From contig NZ_JAHQZS010000001.1 of the NCBI RefSeq assembly GCF_019061145.1, forward strand, positions 434,001-498,000: a DNA stretch of 64,000 bases, in the 5' to 3' direction. Positions 43,981 through 54,314 of this stretch are shown here, one piece after another. This stretch comes from Anianabacter salinae. Its GTDB lineage: Bacteria > Pseudomonadota > Alphaproteobacteria > Rhodobacterales > Rhodobacteraceae. Position 1 is the first letter of the stretch; every line of letters begins with the position of its first letter. The notes under the pieces were generated by a model. The model saw nothing but the letters and a program-made list of their open reading frames with translations. It was not told the DNA's origin and made no database searches. Position numbers and translations under genes: made by a program.

Positions 43981-45555
43981 ATGTCAGTTCTCAATTTCAC
44001 CCGCCGGAGCGTGCTTGCCACCGGAACGGCGCTTGCAATGGCGCTCGGTGCTCCCGGCGCCATCGCCCAGACGCCGCCCGGCGTCCTGATCGTCGGCCAG
44101 ATCGCCGAGCCCAAGGCGCTTGATCCTGCGGCGGTAACGGCGGTCAACGATTTCCGCATCCTGATGAACATGTATGACGGGCTGGTGCGCTACCGGGACG
44201 GCACGCTCGAGGTCGAGCCTGCGCTGGCGACCGACTGGACGATCAGCGACGACGGCACCGAATACACCTTCACCCTGCGCGAGGGCGTGTCGTTTCATGA
44301 TGGCAGCCCCTTCAACGCCGAGGCGGTGGTGTTCAACTTCGAGCGGATGCTGAACGAGGATCACCCCTATCACGACACCGGCCCCTTCCCGCTGGCGTTC
44401 TTCTTCTCGGCGGTCGAGACGGTGGAGGCTGTGGATGACCTGACGGTCAAGTTCACGCTGAACGCACCCTATGCGCCGTTCCTGTCGAACCTCGCCTATC
44501 CCACCGGCCTGATCGTGTCGCCCGCAGCGGTCGAACAGCACGGCGGGGACTTTGGCCGCAACCCGTCCGGCACTGGGCCTTTCACATTTGGCGAATGGCG
44601 CTCGAACGAGGCGGTCGTGGTCGAGCGCAATGCCGACTACTGGGACGGCGCGCCCGAGTTGGAAGCGGTGGTGTTCCGCCCGATCACCGACGCCAACACC
44701 CGCACCGCCGAGATGCTGGCGGGCGGCATCGACCTGATGGTCGAGGTGCCCCCCGTCGCGCTGTCGGAATTCCAGGACGACGCCTACACGGTCCACGAAC
44801 AGGCCGGCCCGCATGTCTGGTTCCTGATCCTGAACGCCAAGGAAGGCCCGTTCGCCGACAAGCGCGTGCGGCAAGCCGCGAACTACGCGGTGAACAAGTC
44901 CGCGCTGGTCGATGACGTGCTGGAGGGCACCGCCGAGGTCGCCGCAGGCCCGACACCGCCCGCCTTTGCCTGGGCACACAACGAAGAGCTCGAGCCCTAT
45001 CCCTACGATCCCGACCGGGCGCGCGAATTGCTCGCCGAGGCGGGCGCCGAGGGGGCGGAGTTGACCTTCTACGTCACCGAAGGCGGCTCGGGGATGCTGG
45101 ACCCGGTGGCGATGGGCACCGCAATCCAAGCCGATCTGGAAGCCGTGGGCTTCGACGTCGCGATCGAGACCTACGAGTGGAACACGTTCCTGGGCGAGGT
45201 GAACCCCGGCCTCGAAGGCAAGGCCGACATGGCGGAAATGGCGTGGATGACGAACGATCCCGACACTTTGCCGTTCCTGACCCTGCGCACCGAGGCGTTC
45301 CCCGACCAGGGCGGGTTCAACTCGGGCTACTATTCCAACCCCGAGGTTGACCGGCTTCTGGAAGAGGCGCGGGTCGCCACCGATCAGGACGAGCGCGCGC
45401 GGCTTTACAAGGAGATGCAGGTGATCGTGCAAGAGGACGCGCCCTGGGTCTTTGTCGCCAACTGGAAGCAGAACGCGGTGACGAGCGACACGGTCGAGAA
45501 CTTCGAGTTGCAGCCATCGTTCTTCCTGCTGCTGGACGATGTCGTGAAGAACTGA
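43981..45555 (+). CDS. Peptide/opine-type ABC transporter substrate-binding protein
   Basis: A 524-residue SBP_bac_5 family protein. It opens with a twin-arginine-like signal (FTRRSVLATGTALAM). The family core starts GQIAEPKALDPAAVTAVNDF. GGAGG lies 9 bases before ATG 43981; the earlier in-frame ATG has no such site. Family ligands are di/oligopeptides, opines or glutathione. It feeds the permease/ATPase genes downstream. Confidence 0.9.
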   Translation: MSVLNFTRRSVLATGTALAMALGAPGAIAQTPPGVLIVGQIAEPKALDPAAVTAVNDFRILMNMYDGLVRYRDGTLEVEPALATDWTISDDGTEYTFTLREGVSFHDGSPFNAEAVVFNFERMLNEDHPYHDTGPFPLAFFFSAVETVEAVDDLTVKFTLNAPYAPFLSNLAYPTGLIVSPAAVEQHGGDFGRNPSGTGPFTFGEWRSNEAVVVERNADYWDGAPELEAVVFRPITDANTRTAEMLAGGIDLMVEVPPVALSEFQDDAYTVHEQAGPHVWFLILNAKEGPFADKRVRQAANYAVNKSALVDDVLEGTAEVAAGPTPPAFAWAHNEELEPYPYDPDRARELLAEAGAEGAELTFYVTEGGSGMLDPVAMGTAIQADLEAVGFDVAIETYEWNTFLGEVNPGLEGKADMAEMAWMTNDPDTLPFLTLRTEAFPDQGGFNSGYYSNPEVDRLLEEARVATDQDERARLYKEMQVIVQEDAPWVFVANWKQNAVTSDTVENFELQPSFFLLLDDVVKN

Positions 45556-45562
45556 GGTTCTT

Positions 45563-45611
45563 CGGACCGGGCTCTGCCCGGTCCGATCCGCCGGGGGGCT
45601 TTGCCCCCCGG
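45563..45611 (+). repeat. Twin hairpins with a Rhodobacteraceae-type intergenic repeat
   Basis: CGGACCGGG/CCCGGTCCG (45563-45585) and CCGGGGGG/CCCCCCGG with a CTTTG loop (45591-45611) stand side by side, followed by ACCCCCCAGAGTATTTGCGC. From memory, this layout recurs as an intergenic repeat in Roseobacter-group genomes. Lying between binding-protein and permease genes, it may stabilise the first mRNA or reduce read-through. Confidence 0.6.
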
Positions 45612-45676
45612 ACCCCCCAGAGTATTTGCGCCAAGAAGAAGGACGGGGAGCCATCCCCGCCGACAGGGAGCCGCGC

Positions 45677-46624
45677 ATGGGCCGCTACATCCTTCGACGC
45701 CTGATCTCGGCCATTCCGGTCCTTTTGGGAATCACGGTCATCGTCTTCGCGATCATGGCGCTGATCCCCGGCGATCCGGCGACCGCGATCCTCGGCAGCT
45801 ATGCCACTCCTGAGAACGTCGCCAAGCTGAACCGTGATCTCGGCCTCGATGCGCCTGCGTGGCAGCGGTATTTCATCTGGCTTGGTAACATGCTGACCGG
45901 GGATTTCGGCACTAGTTTCTCTCTGAACCGTCCGGTCCTCGACGAGGTGCTGGAGCGGTTCAACGGCACGCTGATCCTTGCGGGCACGTCGTTTGTCCTG
46001 TGCTCGATCTTCGGGGTCATGGCGGGCGTCCTTTCGGCGGCGAACCAGTATGGCTGGGCCGACCGCGCGATCACCTTCGCGGTGCTGCTGGGCATCTCGA
46101 TCCCGTCGTTCTTCCTCGGCATGATGATGATTCTGGTGTTCGCGGTGAACCTGCGCTGGTTCCCGGTGTCGGGCATGTGGCCGATCTACGGCGACCGTGA
46201 CATCTGGGCGCTGATCGATCACTTGACCTTGCCCGCCATCGCGCTGGCCGTCGTGGCCACCGGCGTCATCGCGCGGCTTGCGCGGTCGGCCATGCTCGAG
46301 GTGCTGCGGCAGGATTTCATCCGCACCGCGCGTGCCAAGGGGGTGCACGAGCGCGGCGTGATCTGGCGCCATGCCCTGCGCGCGGCAATGGTGTCGATCA
46401 TCCCGGTGCTGGGCATTCAGGCCGGGTTCGTGCTGTCGGGCGCGGTCTATATCGAGATCGTGTTCCAGTGGCCCGGTGTCGGGCGGATGCTGGTCGACGC
46501 GATCCTGACGCGAGACCTTCTGCTGGTGCAGGGCGGCGTGGTGTTCGTCGCCGCCTGCTATGTCCTGTTCAATATCGTGGTGGACGTGGCGCAAAGCCTG
46601 CTCGACCCGAGGATCAAGACATGA
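45677..46624 (+). CDS. Peptide ABC transporter permease, DppB type
   Basis: A 315-residue permease with six membrane segments. The family N-terminus (YILRRLISAIPVLLGITVIVF) and the EAA-like loop (RTARAKGVHERGVIWRHALR) are present. GGGAG precedes the ATG. It overlaps the fused permease-ATPase gene by ATGA. Confidence 0.92.
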   Translation: MGRYILRRLISAIPVLLGITVIVFAIMALIPGDPATAILGSYATPENVAKLNRDLGLDAPAWQRYFIWLGNMLTGDFGTSFSLNRPVLDEVLERFNGTLILAGTSFVLCSIFGVMAGVLSAANQYGWADRAITFAVLLGISIPSFFLGMMMILVFAVNLRWFPVSGMWPIYGDRDIWALIDHLTLPAIALAVVATGVIARLARSAMLEVLRQDFIRTARAKGVHERGVIWRHALRAAMVSIIPVLGIQAGFVLSGAVYIEIVFQWPGVGRMLVDAILTRDLLLVQGGVVFVAACYVLFNIVVDVAQSLLDPRIKT

Positions 46625-48504
46625 TGGCGTTTCTGAGGCTGCTGGCCCGCAACCGGCTGGCGCTGGTCGGCGGCGTGATGCTGTCGCTCGTCGTGCTGCT
46701 GGCGCTGGTCACTCCGCTTCTGCCGCTGGCCCCGCCCAACGTGACGGCCACCGGCGACCGGTTCCTGCCGCCGTTTTCCGAAGGCGCGCTTCTTGGCACC
46801 GATCATCTGGGCCGGGACCTGCTGTCACGGCTTCTGTGGGGCACGCGCCTGTCGCTGGCGGTGGGCTTCGCCGCCGCCATCGTCGCCGCGACGCTCGGCG
46901 CCGCCATCGGCATCATCGCGGGTTTCTATGGCGGGCGGACCGACAACGTCATCATGCGCGGCGTCGACATGCTGATGGCGTTTCCCTACATCCTCTTGGC
47001 GCTGGCCATCGTCGCAGCGCTGGGGCCGGGGCTGTTCAACGCGTTGATCGCGGTGGCGGCGGTGAACGTGCCGTTCTTTGCCCGCAACATCCGCGGCATC
47101 ACCGTGGGGATCGCGCACAAGGAGTTCGTCGATGCCGCGCGCCTGTCGGGGATGTCGAACGCGCGCATCATCCTGACCGAGATCCTGCCCAACGTGATCC
47201 CCGTCATCGTCATCGCCATGTCCACCACCATCGGCTGGATGATCCTGGAAACGGCGGGGCTGTCGTTCCTCGGCCTTGGCTCGCAGCCGCCCGTGGCCGA
47301 CCTTGGCTCGATGCTGGGCGAGGCGCGCTCGGCGCTGATTACCAATCCGCACACCTCGGTCGTGCCGGGGGTGATGATCCTTATCATCGTCATGTCGATC
47401 AACCTGCTAGGGGACGGCATCCGCGATGCGCTCGACCCTCGGCTGAAGTCGGGCGCGCTGTCGCGGCCGATGGCGGCGACCCGCGTGGACCGGCAGGGCG
47501 CCGTGCCCGCTGCCACCGGCGCGGGCCTGCTGGAGGTGCGCGGGCTGGAAACGCAGTTCCACGTCAAGGACCGGGTGTATCGCGCCGTCGGCGGGGTCGA
47601 TCTGGCGGTGAAGCCCGGCGAATGCCTTGGCATCATCGGGGAATCGGGGTCCGGCAAGTCGGTCACGGCGCTTTCGGTGATGGGGCTGGTCGCTTCGCCG
47701 CCCGGCATCGTCACCGGCGGCGCGGCCTATTACGACGGCGACGACCTGATCGGCGCGCCCTATGCCAGGCTGCGCGCGATGCGCGGGCGCAACGTCGCCT
47801 ACATCTTTCAGGACCCGCAGGCGACGCTACATCCGCTCTACCGTGTCGGTGACCAGCTGATCGAGGCGATGCAGGTGCACCAGCCCGTCAGCAACAGCGC
47901 GGCGCGCGCCAAGGCGCTTGCGCTCTTGCGCGACGTGCGCATTCCCAATGCCGAGCAGCGCCTGTCCGACTATCCGCACGAGATGTCGGGGGGGATGCGC
48001 CAGCGGGTCGGCATCGCGATGGCGCTGGCGAACGATCCCGAAGTCATCATCGCGGACGAGCCGACGACGGCGCTCGACGTGACCGTGCAGGCGCAAGTCC
48101 TGTCGCTGCTGGACGATCTGCGCCGCTCGCGCGGGCTGGCCATCGTGTTCATCACCCATGATTTCGGCGTCGTGGCGCAGCTGTGCGACCGTGTGGCGGT
48201 GATGTACGCGGGCCGCATCGTCGAGGAGGGGACGACGCGCGAGATACTCGAAATGCCGCGCCATCCCTACACCGCCCGTCTGATGGCCTGCGTGCCGGAA
48301 CTGGGGCAGGGCAAGCGCAAGCTGGCCTCGATCCCCGGTCTGCCGCCGGTGGTCGACCGACTGCCACCCGGCTGTGCCTTCGCCGATCGCTGCCCCAAGG
48401 CGCAGCCGGTCTGCCGCGAGGGGGATATCCCCCTTGACGGCGAGGGCATGCGCCGGGTGCGGTGCCTGTTCCCCGAAACCGGACTGCGCGAGGTGGCGGA
48501 ATGA
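46621..48504 (+). CDS. Fused DppC-type permease and DppD-type ATPase
   Basis: A 627-residue fusion. Residues about 1-280 are a DppC permease ([21 protein letters not shown] loop [20 protein letters not shown]). After a short linker, residues about 300-627 are a DppD ATPase with [28 protein letters not shown] and the C-terminal oligopeptide motif region with GCAFADRCP. The fusion is known in this transporter class. The open frame shows no break; it overlaps dppF by ATGA. Confidence 0.92.
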   Translation: MMAFLRLLARNRLALVGGVMLSLVVLLALVTPLLPLAPPNVTATGDRFLPPFSEGALLGTDHLGRDLLSRLLWGTRLSLAVGFAAAIVAATLGAAIGIIAGFYGGRTDNVIMRGVDMLMAFPYILLALAIVAALGPGLFNALIAVAAVNVPFFARNIRGITVGIAHKEFVDAARLSGMSNARIILTEILPNVIPVIVIAMSTTIGWMILETAGLSFLGLGSQPPVADLGSMLGEARSALITNPHTSVVPGVMILIIVMSINLLGDGIRDALDPRLKSGALSRPMAATRVDRQGAVPAATGAGLLEVRGLETQFHVKDRVYRAVGGVDLAVKPGECLGIIGESGSGKSVTALSVMGLVASPPGIVTGGAAYYDGDDLIGAPYARLRAMRGRNVAYIFQDPQATLHPLYRVGDQLIEAMQVHQPVSNSAARAKALALLRDVRIPNAEQRLSDYPHEMSGGMRQRVGIAMALANDPEVIIADEPTTALDVTVQAQVLSLLDDLRRSRGLAIVFITHDFGVVAQLCDRVAVMYAGRIVEEGTTREILEMPRHPYTARLMACVPELGQGKRKLASIPGLPPVVDRLPPGCAFADRCPKAQPVCREGDIPLDGEGMRRVRCLFPETGLREVAE

Positions 48505-49460
48505 CGGCGGCGCTGCAACTGACCGGCCTGTCCAAGACCTTTCCCGTGGGGCGCAAACTGTTCGGCGGCGCCTCGGGCCGCGTGAAGGCGGTGCATCCGA
48601 TCACCCTGACCGTGGAGCAGGGCGAGACGTTGGGCATTGTCGGAGAGTCGGGCTGCGGCAAGTCCACGCTGGCGCGGATGCTTGTGGGGCTCTTGACGCC
48701 AACCGAGGGGCGCATCGAGATCGAGGGCGCCGCGCTTGACACCGCCGATCCGGCCGAGTTCGGCAAGCGCATCCAGTATGTGTTTCAGGATCCGATCTCG
48801 TCGCTGAACCCGCGCAAGACGGTGCGGCAGATCATGGAGGCCCCGCTCAAGCTGTTGCACGGCATGGACCGGGCGGAACGCGGCAGGCGGATCGCCGAGA
48901 TCTTCGACAGCGTGAACCTGCGCGAGGAATTCCTCGATCGCTATCCTCACGAATTCTCGGGCGGGCAGGCGCAGCGCATCGGCATCGCCCGCGCGCTGGC
49001 CGCACAGGCGCGCATCCTGATCCTGGATGAACCGGTGTCGGCCCTCGATGTGTCGGTTCAGGCGCAGGTGCTGAACCTGCTCGCCGACCTCAAGCGCGAG
49101 TTCGACCTGACCTACCTGTTCATCAGTCACGATCTTGCCGTGGTCGAGGCGGTGTCGGACCGCATCGCGGTGTTGTATTTCGGATCGGTCGTGGAGATCG
49201 GACCAGCGGAGCAGATATTCTCGGCGCCGCGCCACCCCTACACCAGGCTTCTTGCGGACAGTGCGCCGGTGGTGGGCCGTCCGTTGACCGAACCCGAAGC
49301 GAAGGGCACCGAGTTGCCTGATCCGCTGAACCCGCCGCCGGGCTGCGCCTTTGCGGCCCGCTGTCCGCGTGCGACCGAGGTATGCCGGGACAACGTGCCA
49401 CCCTTGGAGCCGGACGCGGGCGCCGGGGCGGCTGCGTGTTTCCATCCGCTTGCCGAATAG
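48501..49460 (+). CDS. Peptide ABC transporter ATPase, DppF type
   Basis: A 319-residue ATPase with Walker A GESGCGKS, signature FSGGQAQRIG, Walker B LILDEPVSALD and a C-terminal GCAFAARCPRATEVC segment. It pairs with the ATPase half of the fusion. It is the last gene of the operon; 200 bases separate it from phnC. Confidence 0.92.
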   Translation: MTAALQLTGLSKTFPVGRKLFGGASGRVKAVHPITLTVEQGETLGIVGESGCGKSTLARMLVGLLTPTEGRIEIEGAALDTADPAEFGKRIQYVFQDPISSLNPRKTVRQIMEAPLKLLHGMDRAERGRRIAEIFDSVNLREEFLDRYPHEFSGGQAQRIGIARALAAQARILILDEPVSALDVSVQAQVLNLLADLKREFDLTYLFISHDLAVVEAVSDRIAVLYFGSVVEIGPAEQIFSAPRHPYTRLLADSAPVVGRPLTEPEAKGTELPDPLNPPPGCAFAARCPRATEVCRDNVPPLEPDAGAGAAACFHPLAE

Positions 49461-49568
49461 GCAAGGCGGCGTTCCCGAAGGCACCTTTTCCACTCGTCAG
49501 ATGAACGCGTGCGCCCCGGTTCGTGCGTGCCGCGATCTGTCTGCAGGGCAACGGGCGTTTTTACAAAA

Positions 49569-49608
49569 CCGACGGCAAACCGTCGTATGTTTGTTACCAA
49601 ACCGTCAA
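49569..49608 (+). promoter_or_regulatory. Four-unit Pho-box-like direct repeat before phnC
   Basis: Seven-base units CCGACGG (49569), CCGTCGT (49580), TTGTTAC (49591) and CCGTCAA (49602) follow each other at exact 11-bp steps. This is the geometry of PhoB boxes (CTGTCAT, 4-bp gap). AAACCG precedes three of the units. It ends 51 bases before phnC. Confidence 0.6.
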
Positions 49609-49659
49609 GAATCCGTGGCTTCCGCCCAGTAGCAGGGCGGTGAGTTACGGGGGATCGAC

Positions 49660-50466
49660 ATGCTCAAGCTAGAGCGCCTTACAAAGCGTTTCGGAGATCG
49701 TACGGCCGTCGATGCGGCCAGTTTCGAGATCGACAAGCCGGCCATGATCGGCATCATCGGACGTTCAGGCGCTGGCAAGTCCACCCTCTTGCGGATGATG
49801 AACCGTCTGATCGATTCCTCGGAAGGCATGATGACCTTCGAGGGTCGAGAGATCACCAATCTCAAGGGCGCCGAACGCCGGGCGTGGCAGTCGCAATGCG
49901 CGATGATCTTCCAGCAGTTCAACCTTGTGCCCCGCATGGACGTGGTCTCGAACGTCCTGCACGGCACGCTGAACCGCCGGTCCACCTTGTCCACCGTGTT
50001 CAACCTCTACCCGCGCGAGGACATTCACCGCGCCATCGAAATCCTTGACCGTCTTGGCATTGCCGAACAGGCGCCCAAGCGCGCCGAGGCGCTGTCGGGC
50101 GGCCAGCAGCAGCGCGTCGCCATCGCGCGGGCGCTGATGCAGGACCCCAAGATCATCCTTGCGGACGAGCCCATCGCGTCGCTCGACCCGATGAACGCGC
50201 AGGTTGTCATGGATACCCTGCGCCGCATTCACGAGGAAGACGGCCGGATGATCGTGTGCAACCTGCACACGCTCGACACCGCGCGGCGCTACTGCGACCG
50301 CGTGATCGGGATGCGCGACGGGCGCATCGTGTTCGACGGCCTGCCGTCGCAACTGACCACCGGCGCCGCGCGCGACATCTACGGCGCGGGCGCAGACTTT
50401 TCCGAGGCAGCGACGTCGACCGACATCGCCGCTTTGGAGCGCGAGGCGGAAGCTGCCGCCATCTGA
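49660..50466 (+). CDS. phnC: Phosphonate ABC transporter ATPase PhnC
   Basis: A 268-residue ATPase. It has GRSGAGKS, the PhnC-like loop around [35 protein letters not shown] and [11 protein letters not shown]. It drives import of phosphonates. It starts the transport operon behind a Pho-type repeat. Confidence 0.95.
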   Translation: MLKLERLTKRFGDRTAVDAASFEIDKPAMIGIIGRSGAGKSTLLRMMNRLIDSSEGMMTFEGREITNLKGAERRAWQSQCAMIFQQFNLVPRMDVVSNVLHGTLNRRSTLSTVFNLYPREDIHRAIEILDRLGIAEQAPKRAEALSGGQQQRVAIARALMQDPKIILADEPIASLDPMNAQVVMDTLRRIHEEDGRMIVCNLHTLDTARRYCDRVIGMRDGRIVFDGLPSQLTTGAARDIYGAGADFSEAATSTDIAALEREAEAAAI

Positions 50467-50517
50467 ACCCCAGCCAACCAAACCCGGCACATGCCGGATC
50501 AACTGGAGAAGACCTAG

Positions 50518-51429
50518 ATGAAATCGACCATCGCACTTGCCCTGGCCGCATCGACTGCACTGTCGACCGGCGCATTCGCTCAGGACGCCATCACCGAATT
50601 CAACATCGGCCTTCTGGGCGGTGAGAACGCACAGGACCGCCTGAACTCGAACGAGTGCCTGCGCGCCTATGCCGAAGAAGCGCTTGGCGTTCCGGTCAAG
50701 CTGTTTGCACCGGCCGACTACAACGGCGTCATCCAGGCGCTGCTGGGCGGCTCGGTCGACATGGCCTGGCTCGGTGCGTCGGGCTACGCGGCCGTCTACC
50801 TCGAAGATCCCGAGGCCGTGTCGCCGGTTCTGGTCAAGACCAACCTCGACGGCTCGTTCGCCTACCACTCGATCGGCTTTGCCCGCCGCGACGCAGAGGT
50901 CGCTTCGGTCGAAGACCTGCAGGGCAAAGTGTTCGGCTTCGGCGATCCGAACTCGACCTCTGGCTTCCTGATCCCTTCGGTCGAGATCCCGCAGATCGCG
51001 GAAGACATCACCATGGAGCCGGGCGAGTTCTTTGGTGACGTCGTGTTCACCGGCGGCCACGAGCAGACCATCGTTGCAGTCGCCAACGGCGACATCGACG
51101 CGGGCGTGACCTGGGCTGATGGTCTTGGCGCATGGGAAGACGGCTACAACTCGGGCGCGCTGCGCAAGGCCGTCGACTCGGGCCTCGTCGACATGAATGA
51201 CATTGTCGAAATCTGGAAATCCAAGCCGATCCCGGAAGGCCCCGTCGTTCTGCGCAACGACCTGCCGGAAGACGTCAAGACCACCATGACCGAGCTGGTC
51301 CAAAGCCTGCATGAGCGGGACGAGGCTTGCGCCTACGGCGTTGCGGCAGGTGAGACTGCCGGGTTCCAGCCGATCGGCCACGATGCCTACGAGACCATCA
51401 TCGCCGTGCGTCAGGCCCAGTCGAACTGA
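50518..51429 (+). CDS. phnD: Phosphonate-binding periplasmic protein PhnD
   Basis: A 303-residue binding protein with a signal peptide (ends GAFAQ). The family segments NIGLLGGENAQDRLNSNECL and WLGASGYAAVYLED are present. It captures phosphonate in the periplasm. It follows phnC by 51 bases; a strong hairpin follows it. Confidence 0.95.
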   Translation: MKSTIALALAASTALSTGAFAQDAITEFNIGLLGGENAQDRLNSNECLRAYAEEALGVPVKLFAPADYNGVIQALLGGSVDMAWLGASGYAAVYLEDPEAVSPVLVKTNLDGSFAYHSIGFARRDAEVASVEDLQGKVFGFGDPNSTSGFLIPSVEIPQIAEDITMEPGEFFGDVVFTGGHEQTIVAVANGDIDAGVTWADGLGAWEDGYNSGALRKAVDSGLVDMNDIVEIWKSKPIPEGPVVLRNDLPEDVKTTMTELVQSLHERDEACAYGVAAGETAGFQPIGHDAYETIIAVRQAQSN

Positions 51430-51444
51430 GCCTGAAACGATCCC

Positions 51445-51470
51445 GCGGGCCCCGGTTTTCCGGGGCCCGC
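51445..51470 (+). terminator. Hairpin between phnD and phnE
   Basis: GCGGGCCCCGG and CCGGGGCCCGC form a perfect 11-bp stem closed by TTTT, followed by TTCCTTTG. Within the operon it likely acts as a partial terminator or mRNA stabiliser, giving more binding protein than permease. Confidence 0.65.
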
Positions 51471-51498
51471 TTCCTTTGATGCCCGGATACCCCCACGC

Positions 51499-52371
51499 AT
51501 GACCGATGTGACCGCTGGCCGCGCTGAAGGCGTGCGCTCCGTTCAGGACAACTATCTGGCGCTCGTGCGCAAGAAGCGCCTCTATGGCGGGATCACCCTG
51601 CTGATCTTCATCATGCTCATGCTATCCGGCTTCCAGATCGCCAACGACCGAAATGCGGGCGGGTTTCTGGAAGGCATCCCGATGTTCTTCGATTTCCCCG
51701 AAGGTGTGATCGAGGAAGCCTGGGAAAAACGCGGCAATCTGCCCGGTCTTCTGGTCAAGTATTTCCCGGCGCTGATCGAAACCGTGAACATCGCCGCAGT
51801 CTCTACGCTTGTCGGTGCCTTCGGCGGCATCGTTCTGTCGCTTTTGTCCACGCGTGGTCTTGCGCTCTGGCCGCGCGCGATCCCGCTGTTCCGCCGGGTG
51901 ATGGACGTCATGCGCGCGCTGCCCGAAATCGTGATCGCGCTGGTGCTGATCTTCGTGCTGGGCGGTGGCCCGGTTCCGGCGATGATCGCCATCGCCTTCC
52001 ACACAGCGGGCGCACTGGGCAAGTTGTTCTCGGAAGTTGCGGAAAACGCCGACCTCAAGCCGGTCGAGGGCCTGTCATCGGTCGGGGCAAGCTGGGGACA
52101 GAAGATGCTTCTTGGCGTGATCCCGCAGGTCGCGCCCAACTACGTGAGTTACGGACTCTTGCGCTTCGAGATCAACATCCGCGCGTCGGCCATCCTTGGC
52201 TTCGTGGGGGCGGGCGGTATCGGCTATGAGCTGCGCAATTCGATCAGCTGGGGGCAGGGCAAGTTCGACGAGGCCGCCGCAATCTTCATCCTGCTGTTCG
52301 GCACCATCGTCGTGGTCGATCAGGTGTCCAGCCACTTTCGCAACCGTCTGACCAAGGGGGCCGCGCTGTGA
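51499..52371 (+). CDS. phnE: Phosphonate ABC transporter permease PhnE (first)
   Basis: A 290-residue permease of the PhnE family, about six membrane segments. The coupling-loop region is EGLSSVGASWGQKMLLGVIP and GFVGAGGIGYELRNSISW follows. It forms the membrane pore with the second PhnE. Its stop overlaps the GTG start of the second PhnE. Confidence 0.92.
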   Translation: MTDVTAGRAEGVRSVQDNYLALVRKKRLYGGITLLIFIMLMLSGFQIANDRNAGGFLEGIPMFFDFPEGVIEEAWEKRGNLPGLLVKYFPALIETVNIAAVSTLVGAFGGIVLSLLSTRGLALWPRAIPLFRRVMDVMRALPEIVIALVLIFVLGGGPVPAMIAIAFHTAGALGKLFSEVAENADLKPVEGLSSVGASWGQKMLLGVIPQVAPNYVSYGLLRFEINIRASAILGFVGAGGIGYELRNSISWGQGKFDEAAAIFILLFGTIVVVDQVSSHFRNRLTKGAAL

Positions 52372-53690
52372 CTGCCGCATCCACGAACATCAACGATGCC
52401 CGCATCGTCGCCGAGCGCCTGTTCTCGCGCAAACGGACGATGGCCTTCGGGGCGCTTGCCGCGCTGATCGCCTACCTGACCTACATCTTCTTCGCCTTCG
52501 ACATCGCGGGGCTTGCCCAGCGCGCCCGGCTCGACAACGCGGTCACGCTGGCCTCGGACAGCTGGAGCTACAAGACCCACGTCACCCGCGACAACCGCTT
52601 CGGCGCGATCGAGTACGCCATCGAGGGCGAGCGCAAGGGCGCCTATCCCGAGGGGCGCTATCCCGCATGGGTGACGCCGGGCGAACAAAGCACGGTGGTC
52701 GATCTTGGCAACGGCCAGATCGCCACGCTGCTGCCGGACAACCGCCTGACGCTGGAACTGCCTGAATATGGCACCGTCGAGATGGCGCTGGTCGGCCGCG
52801 ACGTCGTCACCAGCTTTGGCGATACGCCGCCCGACTGGACAAACATCTCGGACAGCCGCGCGACGATCACGTTGGACGGCGCGCGCGTCACCTTCACCCG
52901 GTCCAAGACCGAACTGTTCCGCTACTTCGCGGGGTGGGAGCTGTTCTTCTTCACGCTCGACAGCCCCTACAACGGCGCCGGGCTCGGCACGATCCTGTTT
53001 GGCGACCGCGTCGATCCCGAACGTGCGAACCTTGCGGGCGCGTGGCAGGATTTCTGGTCCAACGGCATGTGGCGCCACGCGGATGTCGCCTGGGCGATCT
53101 TCGAGACCATCCTGATGGCGTTCCTTGGAACCTTTGGCGCGGCGATGATCGCGCTGCCGCTGGCGTTCCTGGCCGCCAAGAACTTCGCGCCACTGGGCGC
53201 CGCGCGCTTTGCCGTGCGCCGCGTGTTCGACTTCGTGCGCGGCGTCGATGCGCTGATCTGGACGATCATCCTGTCGCGGGCCTTTGGCCCGGGCGTGATG
53301 ACCGGCACGCTGGCGATCCTGATCACCGACACCGGCACCTTCGGCAAGATATTCTCGGAAGCGCTGGAGAACGTGGACGACAAGCAGATCGAGGGCGTCG
53401 CCTCGACCGGCGCGAACCCGGTGCAGCGCTACCGCTTCGGCGTCATCCCGCAGATCGTTCCGGTGCTGCTCAGCCAGGTGCTGTATTTCCTTGAATCCAA
53501 CACCCGCTCTGCGACCATCATCGGAGCGATCACCGGTGGCGGCATCGGCCTGTTGCTGACCCAGGCGATCCAGACCCAGAAGGATTGGGAAGAGGTGGCC
53601 TACTACATCGTTCTCATCATCATCGTCGTCATGCTCATGGACTGGTTGTCGGGCATCCTGCGGTCGCGCCTGATCGGCCGGAAAGACTAA
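52368..53690 (+). CDS. phnE: Phosphonate ABC transporter permease PhnE (second, with large periplasmic insert)
   Basis: A 440-residue permease starting at GTG 52368 (GTGA overlap). After the first membrane segment (about residues 25-45) there is a soluble insert of some 150 residues, then the usual PhnE core with [20 protein letters not shown]. The longer form is usual for the second PhnE in alphaproteobacteria. The insert may contact PhnD (inference). Confidence 0.9.
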   Translation: MTAASTNINDARIVAERLFSRKRTMAFGALAALIAYLTYIFFAFDIAGLAQRARLDNAVTLASDSWSYKTHVTRDNRFGAIEYAIEGERKGAYPEGRYPAWVTPGEQSTVVDLGNGQIATLLPDNRLTLELPEYGTVEMALVGRDVVTSFGDTPPDWTNISDSRATITLDGARVTFTRSKTELFRYFAGWELFFFTLDSPYNGAGLGTILFGDRVDPERANLAGAWQDFWSNGMWRHADVAWAIFETILMAFLGTFGAAMIALPLAFLAAKNFAPLGAARFAVRRVFDFVRGVDALIWTIILSRAFGPGVMTGTLAILITDTGTFGKIFSEALENVDDKQIEGVASTGANPVQRYRFGVIPQIVPVLLSQVLYFLESNTRSATIIGAITGGGIGLLLTQAIQTQKDWEEVAYYIVLIIIVVMLMDWLSGILRSRLIGRKD

Positions 53691-53691
53691 C

Positions 53692-54309
53692 ATGCCGCAA
53701 CTGTTTGCCGACCGGCCCGTGATCGGTCCGGAGTGCGAGATCACGAACGCGAGTTTCGGCGCCTATGTCGAGATCGCCAGGGGAACCAGGCTGTCGAACG
53801 TTGAGATCGGCGATTACAGCTACTGTGACCGCATCTGCGACATCGCCAACGCCCGGATCGGCAAGTTCGCCAACATCGCCAGCTTCACCCGCATCGGTCC
53901 GACGGACCATCCGCTGACCACCGCCACGACGCATCACTTCACCTATCGGTCGCACTACTACTGGCCCGATGAACCTGACGACGAGGCGCATTTCGCACGG
54001 CGCGCGGCGCGGCTCGCGCACATCGGTCACGACACATGGATCGGCCACAACGCGGTCGTGAAGCCCGAGGTGATGATCGGTGACGGCGCGGTCGTGGCGT
54101 CGGGGTCCATCGTGACCAAGGACGTCGCGCCTTACAGCATTGTCGGCGGCAACCCGGCCCGCCCGATCCGGGACCGTCAGCCTGCCGCCATCGCAGACCG
54201 CCTGATCGCGCTGGCGTGGTGGGACTGGTCGCATGAGGCGCTGCGCACCGCGCTGCCGGATTTCCGCAGTCTGCCCGCCGAGGCCTTCCTGGAGAAGTAC
54301 GAGGGCTGA
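53692..54309 (+). CDS. Phosphonate-cluster hexapeptide acetyltransferase
   Basis: A 205-residue left-handed beta-helix transferase. Hexapeptide repeats include [31 protein letters not shown] and the GNPARPIR end of the xenobiotic acetyltransferase group. The His of GPTDHPL is probably catalytic. Members linked to phn genes may acetylate aminoalkylphosphonates; that is inference. It starts 1 base after phnE. Confidence 0.88.
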   Translation: MPQLFADRPVIGPECEITNASFGAYVEIARGTRLSNVEIGDYSYCDRICDIANARIGKFANIASFTRIGPTDHPLTTATTHHFTYRSHYYWPDEPDDEAHFARRAARLAHIGHDTWIGHNAVVKPEVMIGDGAVVASGSIVTKDVAPYSIVGGNPARPIRDRQPAAIADRLIALAWWDWSHEALRTALPDFRSLPAEAFLEKYEG

Positions 54310-54314
54310 TCGCC

